This document shows positions 52,108 through 61,330 of a stretch of DNA of 64,000 nucleotides, piece after piece. The position numbers were made by a program, and so were the translations under genes. Origin of the DNA: Pseudoalteromonas sp. OOF1S-7. GTDB lineage: Bacteria; Pseudomonadota; Gammaproteobacteria; Enterobacterales; Alteromonadaceae. The notes under the pieces were generated by a model. That model was given only the letters and a program-made list of their open reading frames with translations. It did not search any database and was not told the origin of the DNA. The stretch covers positions 81,190 to 145,189 of the forward strand of contig NZ_JAKRFZ010000013.1 in assembly GCF_022347765.1 (NCBI RefSeq), in the 5' to 3' direction. Position 1 is the stretch's first letter; every line of letters begins with the position of its first letter.

Positions 52108-53972
52108 TGTTGATCTGGCTGAGACGCTGCGCTCGCATCATCCGGATGCTCCCAGCGCCACTGTTTCAGCCAGCTGATCATCCCCACACTACTCAGTGGT
52201 CTGGCAAAATAATAGCCCTGCGCTGCAAACGTATTGAGACTTTTCACAAACTGCAGCTGCTCCGGTGACTCTACGCCTTCACAGACCACTTTGCACGCCT
52301 GGATCTGCTGCATTTCCACAATCCCACGCACGACGCTTCTGAATGACCCCTGATTACCGTGATCAGACGTTAATGAACGACCCAGCTTGACGTAATCGAC
52401 GGTCAACTGAGGCAGCTTGGACAAAGTAACCGGGCTTTCTCCGAAGCCATCAATGCATAAACGCAGCCCCATTGAGCGTAATCGCGATACCATCGCAATA
52501 CCCTGAGGGTCAAGGCTGGTAAATAAACTGGAAGGGCACTCTATGATCAGGTCCCCTGGTTTTAGCTGATGCTCCAGTAACACATGGTCAATAAACTCGA
52601 TGAATTCCTCATGCAGCATTTCAGGCCCAAACAGGTTCAGGCTCAGCGGCATGGCGATGCCTTCCATTCGCAGTGCCAGAGCTATTTCAGCAGCACGCTC
52701 AATAACGTACTGGGCAACCGGCAATGCCAGGCCGGCAATACGGATGTCCTCAATAAATTTGCCTGCCGCCAGGATCCCTTGTTTGGGGTGCTGCCAGCGC
52801 AGCAGCAACTCCAGAAATTCGATATCACCATCTGCATTGCGCACCACAGGCTGAAAATACAGCTCGAGCTCCTTTCTGAAGTCTATGTGTGCCAATTCAG
52901 CTAATCGTGCCTGCTGCTCCAGGCGGTTGATTTGCATCTGTTGCTGATAGGGCGCGATGGGACTGTCGGGCTGACTGTCTAGTGCCAGAAACGCACAGGT
53001 CAGTAAGTTCTCAAACTGCCCCTGCTCTTCATCACAGTTCACATAGCTGGCACGCGCCTTGACTTCGATGGTGCAATTACCCACATTGAACGGTTTCAGC
53101 GTACTCTCGATGATTTCATTGACCATTTGCTCATGCAGATGGTGCTGATTAACCAGACTACACACAAACACAAAATGTAGCCCGCCCAGGTGAGCCAGCC
53201 GGGATACATCGTTACCCAGCGGAACGGGCATCACGTCCGGATGCTGCAAATGTTGCTTAATGCGATTGGCCGACTGGGCCAGCAACAGATCGCCAAATTC
53301 CCTGCCCAGATGAAAGTTCACCTGCTGAAACCCTTCAAGACGGATCATCACCAGCATGGCTGCACTGGGGTCGCGCTGACGGAAGTCATAAAATGCGGTA
53401 CGGAATCCCGCCCGATCGGGCAATTCCAGTATATCCGCCGTTTTGCTTTCTTCATTACTCGCCTGTTGTGCCGTTCCAGATGTTGCCCTGGGCAATGTCA
53501 GCTCAGCAAAAAATACGGGGAGCAGCGCCGCCACCAGCAGTCCCGGTGATAACGCCCAAAACAGTGCGCCGCTCAGCGCCAGTGCAGCCCCACATAAGCT
53601 GAGGCATGCAATCAGCTTGTAACGCCTCTGCCCTGTATGCATAGCCAACCAGACATGCAAGAATAAAAGCGGGATGAGTAGATAGGCAAAATACACCACA
53701 GCGTTGGCCAGGTATGCCAGCACCGCAGCCGTGGTGGTCGCATAAACCAGTCGGTGCAATGGCTGCTGGCTGACACTGATGGCCCCGATACTGGCACTTA
53801 GTAACGCCCCGGCCATAAAGGCCATCAAGAGGGGGGACTGAGCATCCGAGGCCTGCCAAAATGACGCTACCGAAACAGAGGCCGTTGCGGCCATAATCTC
53901 GGGGTGACAGCATGCCAGCAGCACTATGACGCTGTGAACACTGTGTTTTAGCAGCATATTTTTTGTCATCAA
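52104..53972 (-). CDS. Degenerate GGDEF-EAL membrane protein
   Basis: This is a 622-residue protein with an N-terminal membrane region (about 1-155, at least five hydrophobic segments). A GGDEF-like domain follows (about 185-330) in which the signature is replaced by HLGGLHFVF, and then an EAL-like domain (about 350-610). The EAL motif reads FLELLLRW, DDFG reads IDGFG, and the later KxD reads VKLGRS. Asn (SLNLF), Glu (EGVES) and Gln (AQGYYFARP) are kept. Loss of metal-binding Asp residues argues that it neither makes nor breaks cyclic-di-GMP but may bind nucleotide or a partner. It starts 21 bp after hutI and is probably in the hut transcript. Confidence 0.85.
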   Translation of the reverse strand: MMTKNMLLKHSVHSVIVLLACCHPEIMAATASVSVASFWQASDAQSPLLMAFMAGALLSASIGAISVSQQPLHRLVYATTTAAVLAYLANAVVYFAYLLIPLLFLHVWLAMHTGQRRYKLIACLSLCGAALALSGALFWALSPGLLVAALLPVFFAELTLPRATSGTAQQASNEESKTADILELPDRAGFRTAFYDFRQRDPSAAMLVMIRLEGFQQVNFHLGREFGDLLLAQSANRIKQHLQHPDVMPVPLGNDVSRLAHLGGLHFVFVCSLVNQHHLHEQMVNEIIESTLKPFNVGNCTIEVKARASYVNCDEEQGQFENLLTCAFLALDSQPDSPIAPYQQQMQINRLEQQARLAELAHIDFRKELELYFQPVVRNADGDIEFLELLLRWQHPKQGILAAGKFIEDIRIAGLALPVAQYVIERAAEIALALRMEGIAMPLSLNLFGPEMLHEEFIEFIDHVLLEHQLKPGDLIIECPSSLFTSLDPQGIAMVSRLRSMGLRLCIDGFGESPVTLSKLPQLTVDYVKLGRSLTSDHGNQGSFRSVVRGIVEMQQIQACKVVCEGVESPEQLQFVKSLNTFAAQGYYFARPLSSVGMISWLKQWRWEHPDDASAASQPDQH

Positions 53973-53993
53973 CAGGCCATTGCAAAATTCTTA

Positions 53994-55214
53994 CTATTGC
54001 ACAAGTTTACCCGAAATCCAGGTATTTAACAGGTCATTTACGCCAAACTGGTAGCTGAGTTCTGCCGGATGACCAACCTGCCATAGCACCATATCGGCGC
54101 GCATACCCGCTTTCAGTATGCCCCGGTCTGACAGACCCAGCGCCTTAGCACCGTGGCGCGTCACACCCAGCAATGCTTCTTCCGGCGTCATACGGAACAA
54201 AGTACATGCCATATTCAGCATCAGACGTAATGAGCACAGCGGCGCAGTTCCGGGGTTAAAGTCACTGGCCAGAGCAATTGGCACATTGTGCTGACGCAGC
54301 AGTTCAATCGGTGGTAACTGCTTTTCACGGAGGAAATAAAATGCCCCCGGCAGTACAACACCCACAGTGCCCGCTTTGGCCATGGCCTTGACACCGGCTT
54401 CATCCAGGTACTCAATGTGGTCGGCGGACAAACCGTTAAACTCAGCCACCAGCTCACTGCCGTGCTGATTAGACAGCTGCTCAGCATGACATTTTACTTT
54501 TAAACCCAGCTCAGTGGCTTTGGCGAACACCCGGCGCGTTTGCTCATTACTGAAACCGACATTTTCACAAAACGCGTCGACCGCATCGGCCAGGGATTGT
54601 TCGGCTACCTGAGGTAGCATTTGCTCACACACCAGATCGATATAGCCATCGGCGTCATCGCGATATTCCGGCGGCAGCGCATGTGCGCCCAGGAATGTGC
54701 TTTGTACACTGACAGGATGATGCTCATCCAGCATACGGTTGACAGCCAGCAGCTTGATTTCGCTCTCACAATCCAGACCATAGCCGGATTTACTTTCGAC
54801 TGTGGTCACGCCTTCGCTGAGCAACGCATTCAGTCGCGTTTTACCGACCACAAATAAGTGCTCATGATCCGCCGCGCGGGTTGCCTTCATGGTCGTTGCA
54901 ATCCCTCCGCCCTGCTGCGCGATCTCTTGGTAGGACACTCCATTGAGACGTTGCTCAAACTCCTGTGCCCGCGACCCGGCAAACAAAATATGAGTATGGC
55001 AATCGATCAGACCCGGCGTCATCCAGGCCCCTTTTGCAGAAATAGTCGGTGTGGTCACCGGATCAAAATCAGGAAGTTCAGACTGCGCACCAAGCCAACA
55101 GATCAGCCCGTCTTTCACCATTATAGCGCCATGTTCAATGGCACCGTAAGGGCGCTCAATACCCGGGTCCATCGTCGCCAGATTAACATCCAGCACCACC
55201 AAATCTACTACCAT
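53994..55214 (-). CDS. hutI: Imidazolonepropionase
   Basis: HutI opens the imidazolone ring to N-formimidoyl-glutamate in histidine degradation. The 406-residue amidohydrolase has the metal site HTH in GLIDCHTHILFAG, a His in KCHAEQLSNQHGSE, a second in ADHIEYLDE and the Asp in LASDFNPGTAP. The start was placed at ATG 55214 by family length; ATG 55232 or a GTG near 55220, just after AGGAA, is also possible. hutC is divergent, and the HutC operator lies 53 bp upstream. hutH and hutU are not in the window. Confidence 0.95.
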   Translation of the reverse strand: MVVDLVVLDVNLATMDPGIERPYGAIEHGAIMVKDGLICWLGAQSELPDFDPVTTPTISAKGAWMTPGLIDCHTHILFAGSRAQEFEQRLNGVSYQEIAQQGGGIATTMKATRAADHEHLFVVGKTRLNALLSEGVTTVESKSGYGLDCESEIKLLAVNRMLDEHHPVSVQSTFLGAHALPPEYRDDADGYIDLVCEQMLPQVAEQSLADAVDAFCENVGFSNEQTRRVFAKATELGLKVKCHAEQLSNQHGSELVAEFNGLSADHIEYLDEAGVKAMAKAGTVGVVLPGAFYFLREKQLPPIELLRQHNVPIALASDFNPGTAPLCSLRLMLNMACTLFRMTPEEALLGVTRHGAKALGLSDRGILKAGMRADMVLWQVGHPAELSYQFGVNDLLNTWISGKLVQ

Positions 55215-55266
55215 CACCACGCAATTCCTCATCGTTAACTTGCTGGTTTGAGTGTAGCAAGAAAGC

Positions 55267-55278
55267 TTGTATATACAA
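55267..55278. promoter_or_regulatory. HutC operator between hutI and hutC
   Basis: TTGTATATACAA is a perfect 12-bp palindrome in the shared hutI/hutC region and matches the known HutC operator type (TTGTATGTACAA-like). Bound HutC would repress hutI, and probably its own gene, until urocanate appears. Confidence 0.8.
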
Positions 55279-55365
55279 TAGAGGTGTGCCATGTTTATCA
55301 GCGAGCTTTGTTCGCTCAGCCTGACACCCGAGTCGGGTTTTCTTTACTAACCATGGCACGAGATT

Positions 55366-56076
55366 GTGACAACGCAACCCAAATTTGCACAAATAAAACA
55401 ACATATCATTGCGCAGATCCGCAGTGGTGCCTGGCAAGAAGATCAGCGGGTTCCCTCTGAAAACGCGCTCTCTGCTCAATTCAGCGTAAGCCGAATGACT
55501 GCCAGGCGCGCACTCAGTGAGCTAACCGATGCTGGGATCCTGACCCGCAGTCAGGGATTAGGTACCTTTGTTGCGAGGTTCAAGTCCCAGTCTTCTTTGC
55601 TGGAGATCCGTAATATCTCTGATGAGGTAAAGGAACGCGGAGGCAACTACACTTGTGTGGTGCTGTCATTAGAGTCAATCGCTGCCATTGCGCCGATTGC
55701 CATTGCGCTGGGCGTCGAAATCGACAGCCAGGTGTACCGCAGCGTACTGGTACATCATGAAAATGAACAACCTTTGCAAGTGGAAGAGCGCTTTGTAAAC
55801 CCCCAATTGGCACCAGATTACCTGCAACAGGACTTCACCAAGCTCACCCCCCACGAATACCTGATCCAAATTGCGCCCCTGACAGAAGCCCGCCATACCG
55901 TTGAAGCCATCGTGCCCGGCCCCGATATTTGTCAGTGGTTGAACATGTTTCACGAAGAGCCCTGCCTGCAACTGATCCGCAGAACCTGGGCACAAGGAGG
56001 GATTGTCAGTTTTGCCCGGTTAATATCACCGGGCAGTAAATACCGCCTCGGCGGTCATCTGACCTTTAAAAAATGA
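55366..56076 (+). CDS. hutC: Histidine utilization repressor HutC (GntR family)
   Basis: HutC represses hut genes and is released by urocanate. The 236-residue protein has an N-terminal winged helix (about 5-70, KFAQIKQHIIAQIRSGAWQ and VSRMTARRALSELTDAGILT) and a C-terminal UTRA ligand domain (about 90-232). The start is GTG at 55366. It is divergent from hutI with the operator between them. Confidence 0.95.
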   Translation: MTTQPKFAQIKQHIIAQIRSGAWQEDQRVPSENALSAQFSVSRMTARRALSELTDAGILTRSQGLGTFVARFKSQSSLLEIRNISDEVKERGGNYTCVVLSLESIAAIAPIAIALGVEIDSQVYRSVLVHHENEQPLQVEERFVNPQLAPDYLQQDFTKLTPHEYLIQIAPLTEARHTVEAIVPGPDICQWLNMFHEEPCLQLIRRTWAQGGIVSFARLISPGSKYRLGGHLTFKK

Positions 56077-56082
56077 GTGAAC

Positions 56083-56844
56083 TCAGATGGCATGTTGATA
56101 ACTAAACCCGAGCTCACCGATGGCTGACCCATCAATGATCCGTGCTTTGCTGTCTTCGCCGGCAAAACTCGGTGGCGCTGTGCCGGCCTGGGCACAGTGT
56201 GCCTGATAGTAGTCCTGTTTATGCGGATGTGAAGGTGAACAAAGGTTGTACACCGCTCTGGCCTGGGGCCAGTGATGCAGCACGCTCATTATGGCTGCAA
56301 CCACATCATCACGGTGTACCATGTTGACCCGCTCCTGACCTGAGCTACGCAATGCTTTACCCGCAACAAACTGCCCGGGTTCCCGCCCGGGTCCGACTAA
56401 ACCCGCCAGTCTGAGCACCTTCCCACCCTGCGAGAGCACTAACTGCTCCGCCTGCTGCAAAATACGTTGACGCTGTGAGTCGGTTGCTGCCAGCGCTCCT
56501 TGCTCAGTGTAGTGCCCATCTGCATCGGCATAAACACCGGTACTGGAGCAGAGCAAAAACCCGCTCATCTGCATTTGTGTGGCCAATGCCAGCGTTGCCT
56601 CTAAAGTCATCAGGTAGTTGCTGTCCTCGCGGCGAGCGCCAGGTGGCATAGCACATAGCCAGAACGCCTGTTGCAGGGATACATTATGCACCAGTGTTTT
56701 GCCATCGTGTATCAGCTGCCGGGATAGTCCATCGTCGTGAGTCCGTCGCCGTGTCGCCTGTACCTGCCAGCCCTGAGCCGCAGCTGTGCGGGCAACTGGC
56801 ATGCCCAGCCAACCAGCCCCGGCAACAACGAGTTTATTATGCAT
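56083..56844 (-). CDS. NAD(P)-dependent epimerase-like protein (YeeZ type)
   Basis: This 253-residue protein has an N-terminal Rossmann motif, VVAGAGWLGMPVARTA, and SSTGVYADADGHYTE, which is the SxxxVYG-type block of extended SDR enzymes without a clear catalytic YxxxK. It resembles E. coli YeeZ, an SDR family protein of unknown substrate. It is convergent with hutC (6 bp gap). Confidence 0.8.
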   Translation of the reverse strand: MHNKLVVAGAGWLGMPVARTAAAQGWQVQATRRRTHDDGLSRQLIHDGKTLVHNVSLQQAFWLCAMPPGARREDSNYLMTLEATLALATQMQMSGFLLCSSTGVYADADGHYTEQGALAATDSQRQRILQQAEQLVLSQGGKVLRLAGLVGPGREPGQFVAGKALRSSGQERVNMVHRDDVVAAIMSVLHHWPQARAVYNLCSPSHPHKQDYYQAHCAQAGTAPPSFAGEDSKARIIDGSAIGELGFSYQHAI

Positions 56845-57100
56845 ATCATTTTCCTGTGGTGTTAAGCACTGTGCGCATGATGCAACAGCCTGCTATACAC
56901 AGGCAATAGCCCATGGTAATCCGAGTGGTAAGAAAAATGGCTGATTTATTGCTAAAAGTTAAAGTATCTGTCCCTAATGCCGATTATGGATGTAAAGATT
57001 ATTCGTCAAGTGTTATTAATCAACCGCCGTAAATTGTGGCCTTATTGCATAAGATATGGTTTGATTAAGCCTTGCCTGATCCCAAGAAAAAGAAAAACGC
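56845..57100. other. Divergent intergenic region before the dCache chemoreceptor gene
   Basis: A 256-bp A+T-rich region with no ORF of note. It should hold promoters for the epimerase-like gene and the downstream chemoreceptor gene. I see no clear regulator site. Confidence 0.4.
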
Positions 57101-59131
57101 ATGCTAGAAAATTTATCTCTTCGAAAAAAAATCCTGCTGTTAATTGGCGGTACCATTTCTGTCTTGCTGGTTGCTGCGTCCGGGTATTTCGTTAACCACA
57201 TTGCCCAGCTTTCCCGCGCAGGCATTGAGCGCGAGGCACAGAGCCACTTATATGCCGAAAAGCTCTCTATGGAGTCCTTCTTTACCCGCTATGGAGCGAT
57301 TGTTGAAACTTTTGTTACCAACCCACACAACGTCAATTGGTTTGATGACTATACCGAGCGCGAAAAATCGCTGAGCGCCGATCTGGGCTATCAGGAAGTT
57401 AATCAGGACTTTATTCGGATCTCCGCCAGCGACGAGAACATTCTTTCCGCTTTTATGGCCTCGGCACGTACAGGTGAGTACTTCAAAGAAAATGAGCGTA
57501 CCTCCAACTATTCAGACGGTCGCCCCTATTACTCTTATAAGCGCCCCTGGTGGCAAGATGCGCTGAGTCATGGTGGTTTATACGTCGGTGCGGTGTCTGT
57601 TGATATCAATACTGGGGCGGTTTCTGCCGTGGTGCAGCAGCCCGTGTATAACACACAGCGCGAACTCGTTGCTGTCGGTGGGGTAGATCTGCAAATCAAT
57701 AAGATCAGTGAACTGGTAGAGCAGATCCAGTTCGATGGTCAGGGCTATGGCTTTTTGCTCGACCACAACTATAAGGTCGTGCATTTGTCCAAGCGAACAG
57801 GTCATCAACTGTCTATCACAGATGAAGGGCCGAATGGCAAAGAAGGCCTGGAAGCGCTGGAAAGACAATTTGCCGACACCCAGGGCTTTGCCGACCTTAA
57901 CCGGGCAATGCGTGCAGACGGTGCTGGCGCAGCCAAGGTCACGCTCAAGGGCGTGGATTACTATGTGGTCTTCAACAATGTGAAGCTGGATAAACCTATC
58001 CTGGACTGGCACCTGGGCTTGCTGATCCCCGTTAGCCTGATAGAAGAGCCGGTTAACAAAGCCGTGATGAGTACCATCACCGCGGTGGTCCTTATCCTTG
58101 CCATTATTGTGGCGATGATTTTATGGGCCACTCACATGATAGCAGCCCCTATCACGACACTGACCAACACCATGCGCGATATTGCATCGGGCGAAGGTGA
58201 TCTGACCCGACGTATCGACATCATCAGTCAGGATGAAGTCGGCCAGCTGGCTCACCATATGAACACCTTTATTGATAAGTTACGCAGCATGATGCTGGAT
58301 ACAGCCGCTCAGGCGCAACAGCTCAGTGGTGCCGCAGCGCAACTACAGGATGTATCGACCAACACCAATAATGAGATCCAGCAAGAGAAAGAGCAGGTTG
58401 ACAGTGTCAGCGCTGCCGTGACTGAAATGGCCGCCACTGTCACGGAGATTTCTCGCAATGCCCATGAAACAAACCGGGCTGCTGATCTGGTACAAAGCAT
58501 GACCAATGATGGCGCTGCTCGTTCTGGCCAGGCCCAGGAAGTGATGACTGAGCTTGCCAGCCACATCGGTGAAGCCGCGAAAGTGGTTGCCGGCCTGGAG
58601 CAGGAAACCAGTAACATTGGCGCCGTGATTGATGTGATCAATGGCATTGCAGAGCAGACCAATTTGCTGGCACTCAATGCGGCGATTGAAGCGGCGCGCG
58701 CCGGTGAACAGGGTCGCGGCTTTGCAGTAGTGGCCGATGAAGTACGCAGCCTGGCCAGCCGCACTCAGGAATCGACAGACGATATCCGCAATATGATCTC
58801 GCGTCTGCAACAAATTGCACAGCAGGCCTCGGTGATGATGCAACAAGGTCAGGAACGTGCAGAAGGCTCCGTCGGCCAAACCCAGGAAGTGCTGGATGCG
58901 TTGCGCAATATCACCGAATCCGTCAGCACAGTGCAAGATCAGAGTCACCAGATTGCCACCTCTACGGAGGAGCAAACAGTGGTTGCTGAGGACATCAATA
59001 ACAGCCTCAATGCCATCAATGATCTGGTTAATAGTACAGCCAACCATGCCCATCTATTGGCGGATGAGGCCCGGGACCTGAACAGCCTGGCCAAAGCCCT
59101 GAACAACACTGTTAATCAATTCAAATTATAG
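57101..59131 (+). CDS. Methyl-accepting chemotaxis protein with dCache sensor
   Basis: This 676-residue chemoreceptor has membrane helices at about 10-32 and 325-350. The large periplasmic part has the dCache pattern, with YYSYKRPWWQDALSHGGLYVG near residue 150 and a later VAVGGVDLQI. These correspond roughly to the amino-acid-binding site of dCache receptors (Tyr, Arg, Trp, Asp), though the match is not exact, so an amino acid or amine ligand is only a guess. A HAMP domain (APITTLTNTMRDIASGEGDL) and the signalling hairpin (EQTNLLALNAAIEAARAGEQ) follow. Confidence 0.92.
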   Translation: MLENLSLRKKILLLIGGTISVLLVAASGYFVNHIAQLSRAGIEREAQSHLYAEKLSMESFFTRYGAIVETFVTNPHNVNWFDDYTEREKSLSADLGYQEVNQDFIRISASDENILSAFMASARTGEYFKENERTSNYSDGRPYYSYKRPWWQDALSHGGLYVGAVSVDINTGAVSAVVQQPVYNTQRELVAVGGVDLQINKISELVEQIQFDGQGYGFLLDHNYKVVHLSKRTGHQLSITDEGPNGKEGLEALERQFADTQGFADLNRAMRADGAGAAKVTLKGVDYYVVFNNVKLDKPILDWHLGLLIPVSLIEEPVNKAVMSTITAVVLILAIIVAMILWATHMIAAPITTLTNTMRDIASGEGDLTRRIDIISQDEVGQLAHHMNTFIDKLRSMMLDTAAQAQQLSGAAAQLQDVSTNTNNEIQQEKEQVDSVSAAVTEMAATVTEISRNAHETNRAADLVQSMTNDGAARSGQAQEVMTELASHIGEAAKVVAGLEQETSNIGAVIDVINGIAEQTNLLALNAAIEAARAGEQGRGFAVVADEVRSLASRTQESTDDIRNMISRLQQIAQQASVMMQQGQERAEGSVGQTQEVLDALRNITESVSTVQDQSHQIATSTEEQTVVAEDINNSLNAINDLVNSTANHAHLLADEARDLNSLAKALNNTVNQFKL

Positions 59132-59137
59132 ACCCCT

Positions 59138-59167
59138 GATACAAGCCCGGTATACCGGGCTTGTATC
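59138..59167. repeat. 30-bp perfect palindrome between two chemoreceptor genes
   Basis: The sequence from 59138 to 59167 is a perfect palindrome with two 15-bp arms and no spacer (the centre is GGTATACC). As RNA it would form a long hairpin. It lies 6 bp after the stop at 59131. No T run follows on the plus strand, so it may be a terminator variant or a protein-binding site. Confidence 0.8.
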
Positions 59168-59262
59168 GCTCCGCGCATCATTTCTCCATTGCTGTAACTT
59201 GACTAATGCGCAATTGCAGACGATCACTTAAAGGGTGACTCTTTGCAAAATCGTGTTTAATT

Positions 59263-61212
59263 ATGTTTAAAAACCTAAAACTTACGCAGATGCTTGCGTA
59301 TTCATTTGGTGCGCTCATTACCCTGATGGCCGTTGTTTCACTGGTTGCCTATATTGGCCTGAGCACCGGTTATACCAACTTTGTTGAGTATCGTACTCTG
59401 GCACGCAATGCCAATCTGGAAGGGCGTGTCCAGGCAAACCTGTTGCTGGTTCGCCTCAATGCACTTAAATACCTTAAAGAGCAAAATGCAACCAATATAG
59501 CCGGGTTCAACGAGCGGTTTGCGTTGCTCAGTGATTTAATGGACCAGGCCCAAAGCAGCATCGACGACCCGCAATATCGCGCTCAGCTTAGTACCAGTGC
59601 AGACGAAATTGAACAGTACCGACGTGCATTCGAGCAAATTGTGCAACTTTATACCCAACGCGATGACATTGTGACCAATCAGCTGGATGTAAACGGGGCG
59701 AAAATGCGAGCTTTACTGAGTGAAGTGGTTGACAGTGCCTATCAGCGTGATGACAGCCAAGCTTTGTATGCCGCCGCCAAGCTGGAAGAAGCGCTGATGC
59801 TGGGGCGACTGTTTGTCACCAAGTTTTTGGTTACCAATGCCAGTGAAGACTATCAACGTGCTGTAACAGAGTTCGCTAAGCTGGCGACCCTGCTTGATGA
59901 GCAGGCTGGTGCCTTTGCCTGGCAGCCCGCCCAGGACTTACTGGGGCGATTTTTACAGCATAAGCTAGATTATTTGTCAGGCGTAAAAGCAGTGAATCAG
60001 ACTATTTCACAGCGTAATCAGCTGATTGCACAGCGCCTTAACGTAATTGGCCCTAAAGTGGCCAAGACCCTAGAAGACATCAAGCTGGACATTAAAGCGC
60101 GCCAGGACGAACTGGGTCCCCAGGCACAACGCACCAGCGAACAGGCCGTACTGTGGGTTTCCATCATCTCGGTATTAGTGGTCTGCGCTGGTCTCTTCCT
60201 GAGCTGGTATGTCAGTAAGCTTCTGCGCGATCCCATAGGCGGTGAACCCAGAGACATAGAAGCCCTGGCCAAAGCGATTGCTAAGGGTGATCTCAGTTAC
60301 CAGTTTGCGACCACCAATACCACCGGCATTTACCGGGCTATGTCAGAGATGACCACCACATTACGTGATATTGTTGGTAAGATTAAAGCGGCAACGGCCA
60401 CACTCAACGATACCTCAGGCACTATGATCACCGTCACAGAGCAAACCAAAAGTGAGACCGATCAGCAACAGGACCAGTTAACCCAAAGCGCTACCGCTAT
60501 GCAGCAAATGAGTGCTACGGTCCAGGAAATTACCCAAAGTGCCCAACTGGCCGCCGATGCCGCAACTGAAGCTGATCAGCAATCTCAGACCGGGATCCAG
60601 GTGGTGCAAACCTCACGTGAAGCCATGAGTGAACTGGTCGGTAGTATTCAGCAGGTCAGTGAAGCCATTACCCAGCTGGAGAACGAAACCGAATCAGTGG
60701 GCTCGATCCTGGATGTGATCCGCAGTATTGCCGATCAAACCAATCTGCTGGCGCTTAATGCGGCGATTGAGGCAGCACGGGCCGGTGAACAGGGCCGCGG
60801 GTTTGCCGTGGTGGCCGATGAAGTACGCAGCCTTGCCAGTCGTACCCAACAAAGCACGGAAGAGATCCAGGCAATGATTTCGCGCTTGCAAAGCGAAGCC
60901 AAACGATCGGTAGAGCATATGCAGCGTAATGTCGATCATGCGGAGCACTCTGCAGAACAAACGGAACATGCCGGTGCGACACTGCAGGCCATTTGCAGCT
61001 CAATTAGCACCATTCGCGACATGAACCTGCAAATCGCCAGCGCATCGGAGGAGCAAAACACCGTATCTCTGCAAATCTCGGAAAGTGTCACCAATATCAG
61101 TGAAAGTGCAGCAGAAACGGCGCAGGGGGCTTTGCAAGTCTCTCAGGATGCTAAAGCACTGAGCCAGGTTGCCAGAGAACTCAATGCGCTGGTGTTACAA
61201 TTTAAATTGTAA
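59263..61212 (+). CDS. Methyl-accepting chemotaxis protein with helical bimodular sensor
   Basis: This 649-residue chemoreceptor has membrane helices at about 12-35 and 300-320. The periplasmic part of about 260 residues is all-helical with features of the HBM (helical bimodular) class: EGRVQANLLLVRLNALKYL near the start and EEALMLGRLFVTKFLVTN in the second module. A HAMP domain, a long coiled coil and the signalling tip (DQTNLLALNAAIEAARAGEQ) complete it. Known HBM receptors bind organic acids, but the ligand here is unknown. It starts 131 bp after the dCache receptor gene, with a palindrome between them. Confidence 0.92.
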   Translation: MFKNLKLTQMLAYSFGALITLMAVVSLVAYIGLSTGYTNFVEYRTLARNANLEGRVQANLLLVRLNALKYLKEQNATNIAGFNERFALLSDLMDQAQSSIDDPQYRAQLSTSADEIEQYRRAFEQIVQLYTQRDDIVTNQLDVNGAKMRALLSEVVDSAYQRDDSQALYAAAKLEEALMLGRLFVTKFLVTNASEDYQRAVTEFAKLATLLDEQAGAFAWQPAQDLLGRFLQHKLDYLSGVKAVNQTISQRNQLIAQRLNVIGPKVAKTLEDIKLDIKARQDELGPQAQRTSEQAVLWVSIISVLVVCAGLFLSWYVSKLLRDPIGGEPRDIEALAKAIAKGDLSYQFATTNTTGIYRAMSEMTTTLRDIVGKIKAATATLNDTSGTMITVTEQTKSETDQQQDQLTQSATAMQQMSATVQEITQSAQLAADAATEADQQSQTGIQVVQTSREAMSELVGSIQQVSEAITQLENETESVGSILDVIRSIADQTNLLALNAAIEAARAGEQGRGFAVVADEVRSLASRTQQSTEEIQAMISRLQSEAKRSVEHMQRNVDHAEHSAEQTEHAGATLQAICSSISTIRDMNLQIASASEEQNTVSLQISESVTNISESAAETAQGALQVSQDAKALSQVARELNALVLQFKL

Positions 61213-61258
61213 GACCAGCGCTCAGTGCGGGTGTTACAGACTCCACTCGCACTGCCCT

Positions 61259-61300
61259 TTGCTTTAGATCAACGCCCCACTGCGCAACTTTGCTTACACT
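61259..61300 (+). promoter_or_regulatory. Candidate class II FNR-dependent promoter of hemN
   Basis: TTGCTTTAGATCAA (61259-61272) differs from the FNR site TTGAT-N4-ATCAA at one position. TACACT (61295-61300) is a good -10. If transcription starts at 61307, the FNR site is centred at -41.5, the classic class II activator position. The gene makes an oxygen-independent enzyme, so anaerobic activation fits. Confidence 0.6.
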
Positions 61301-61330
61301 GGCCTTCTCAGTAGCAAAGAGAGTGCGATC

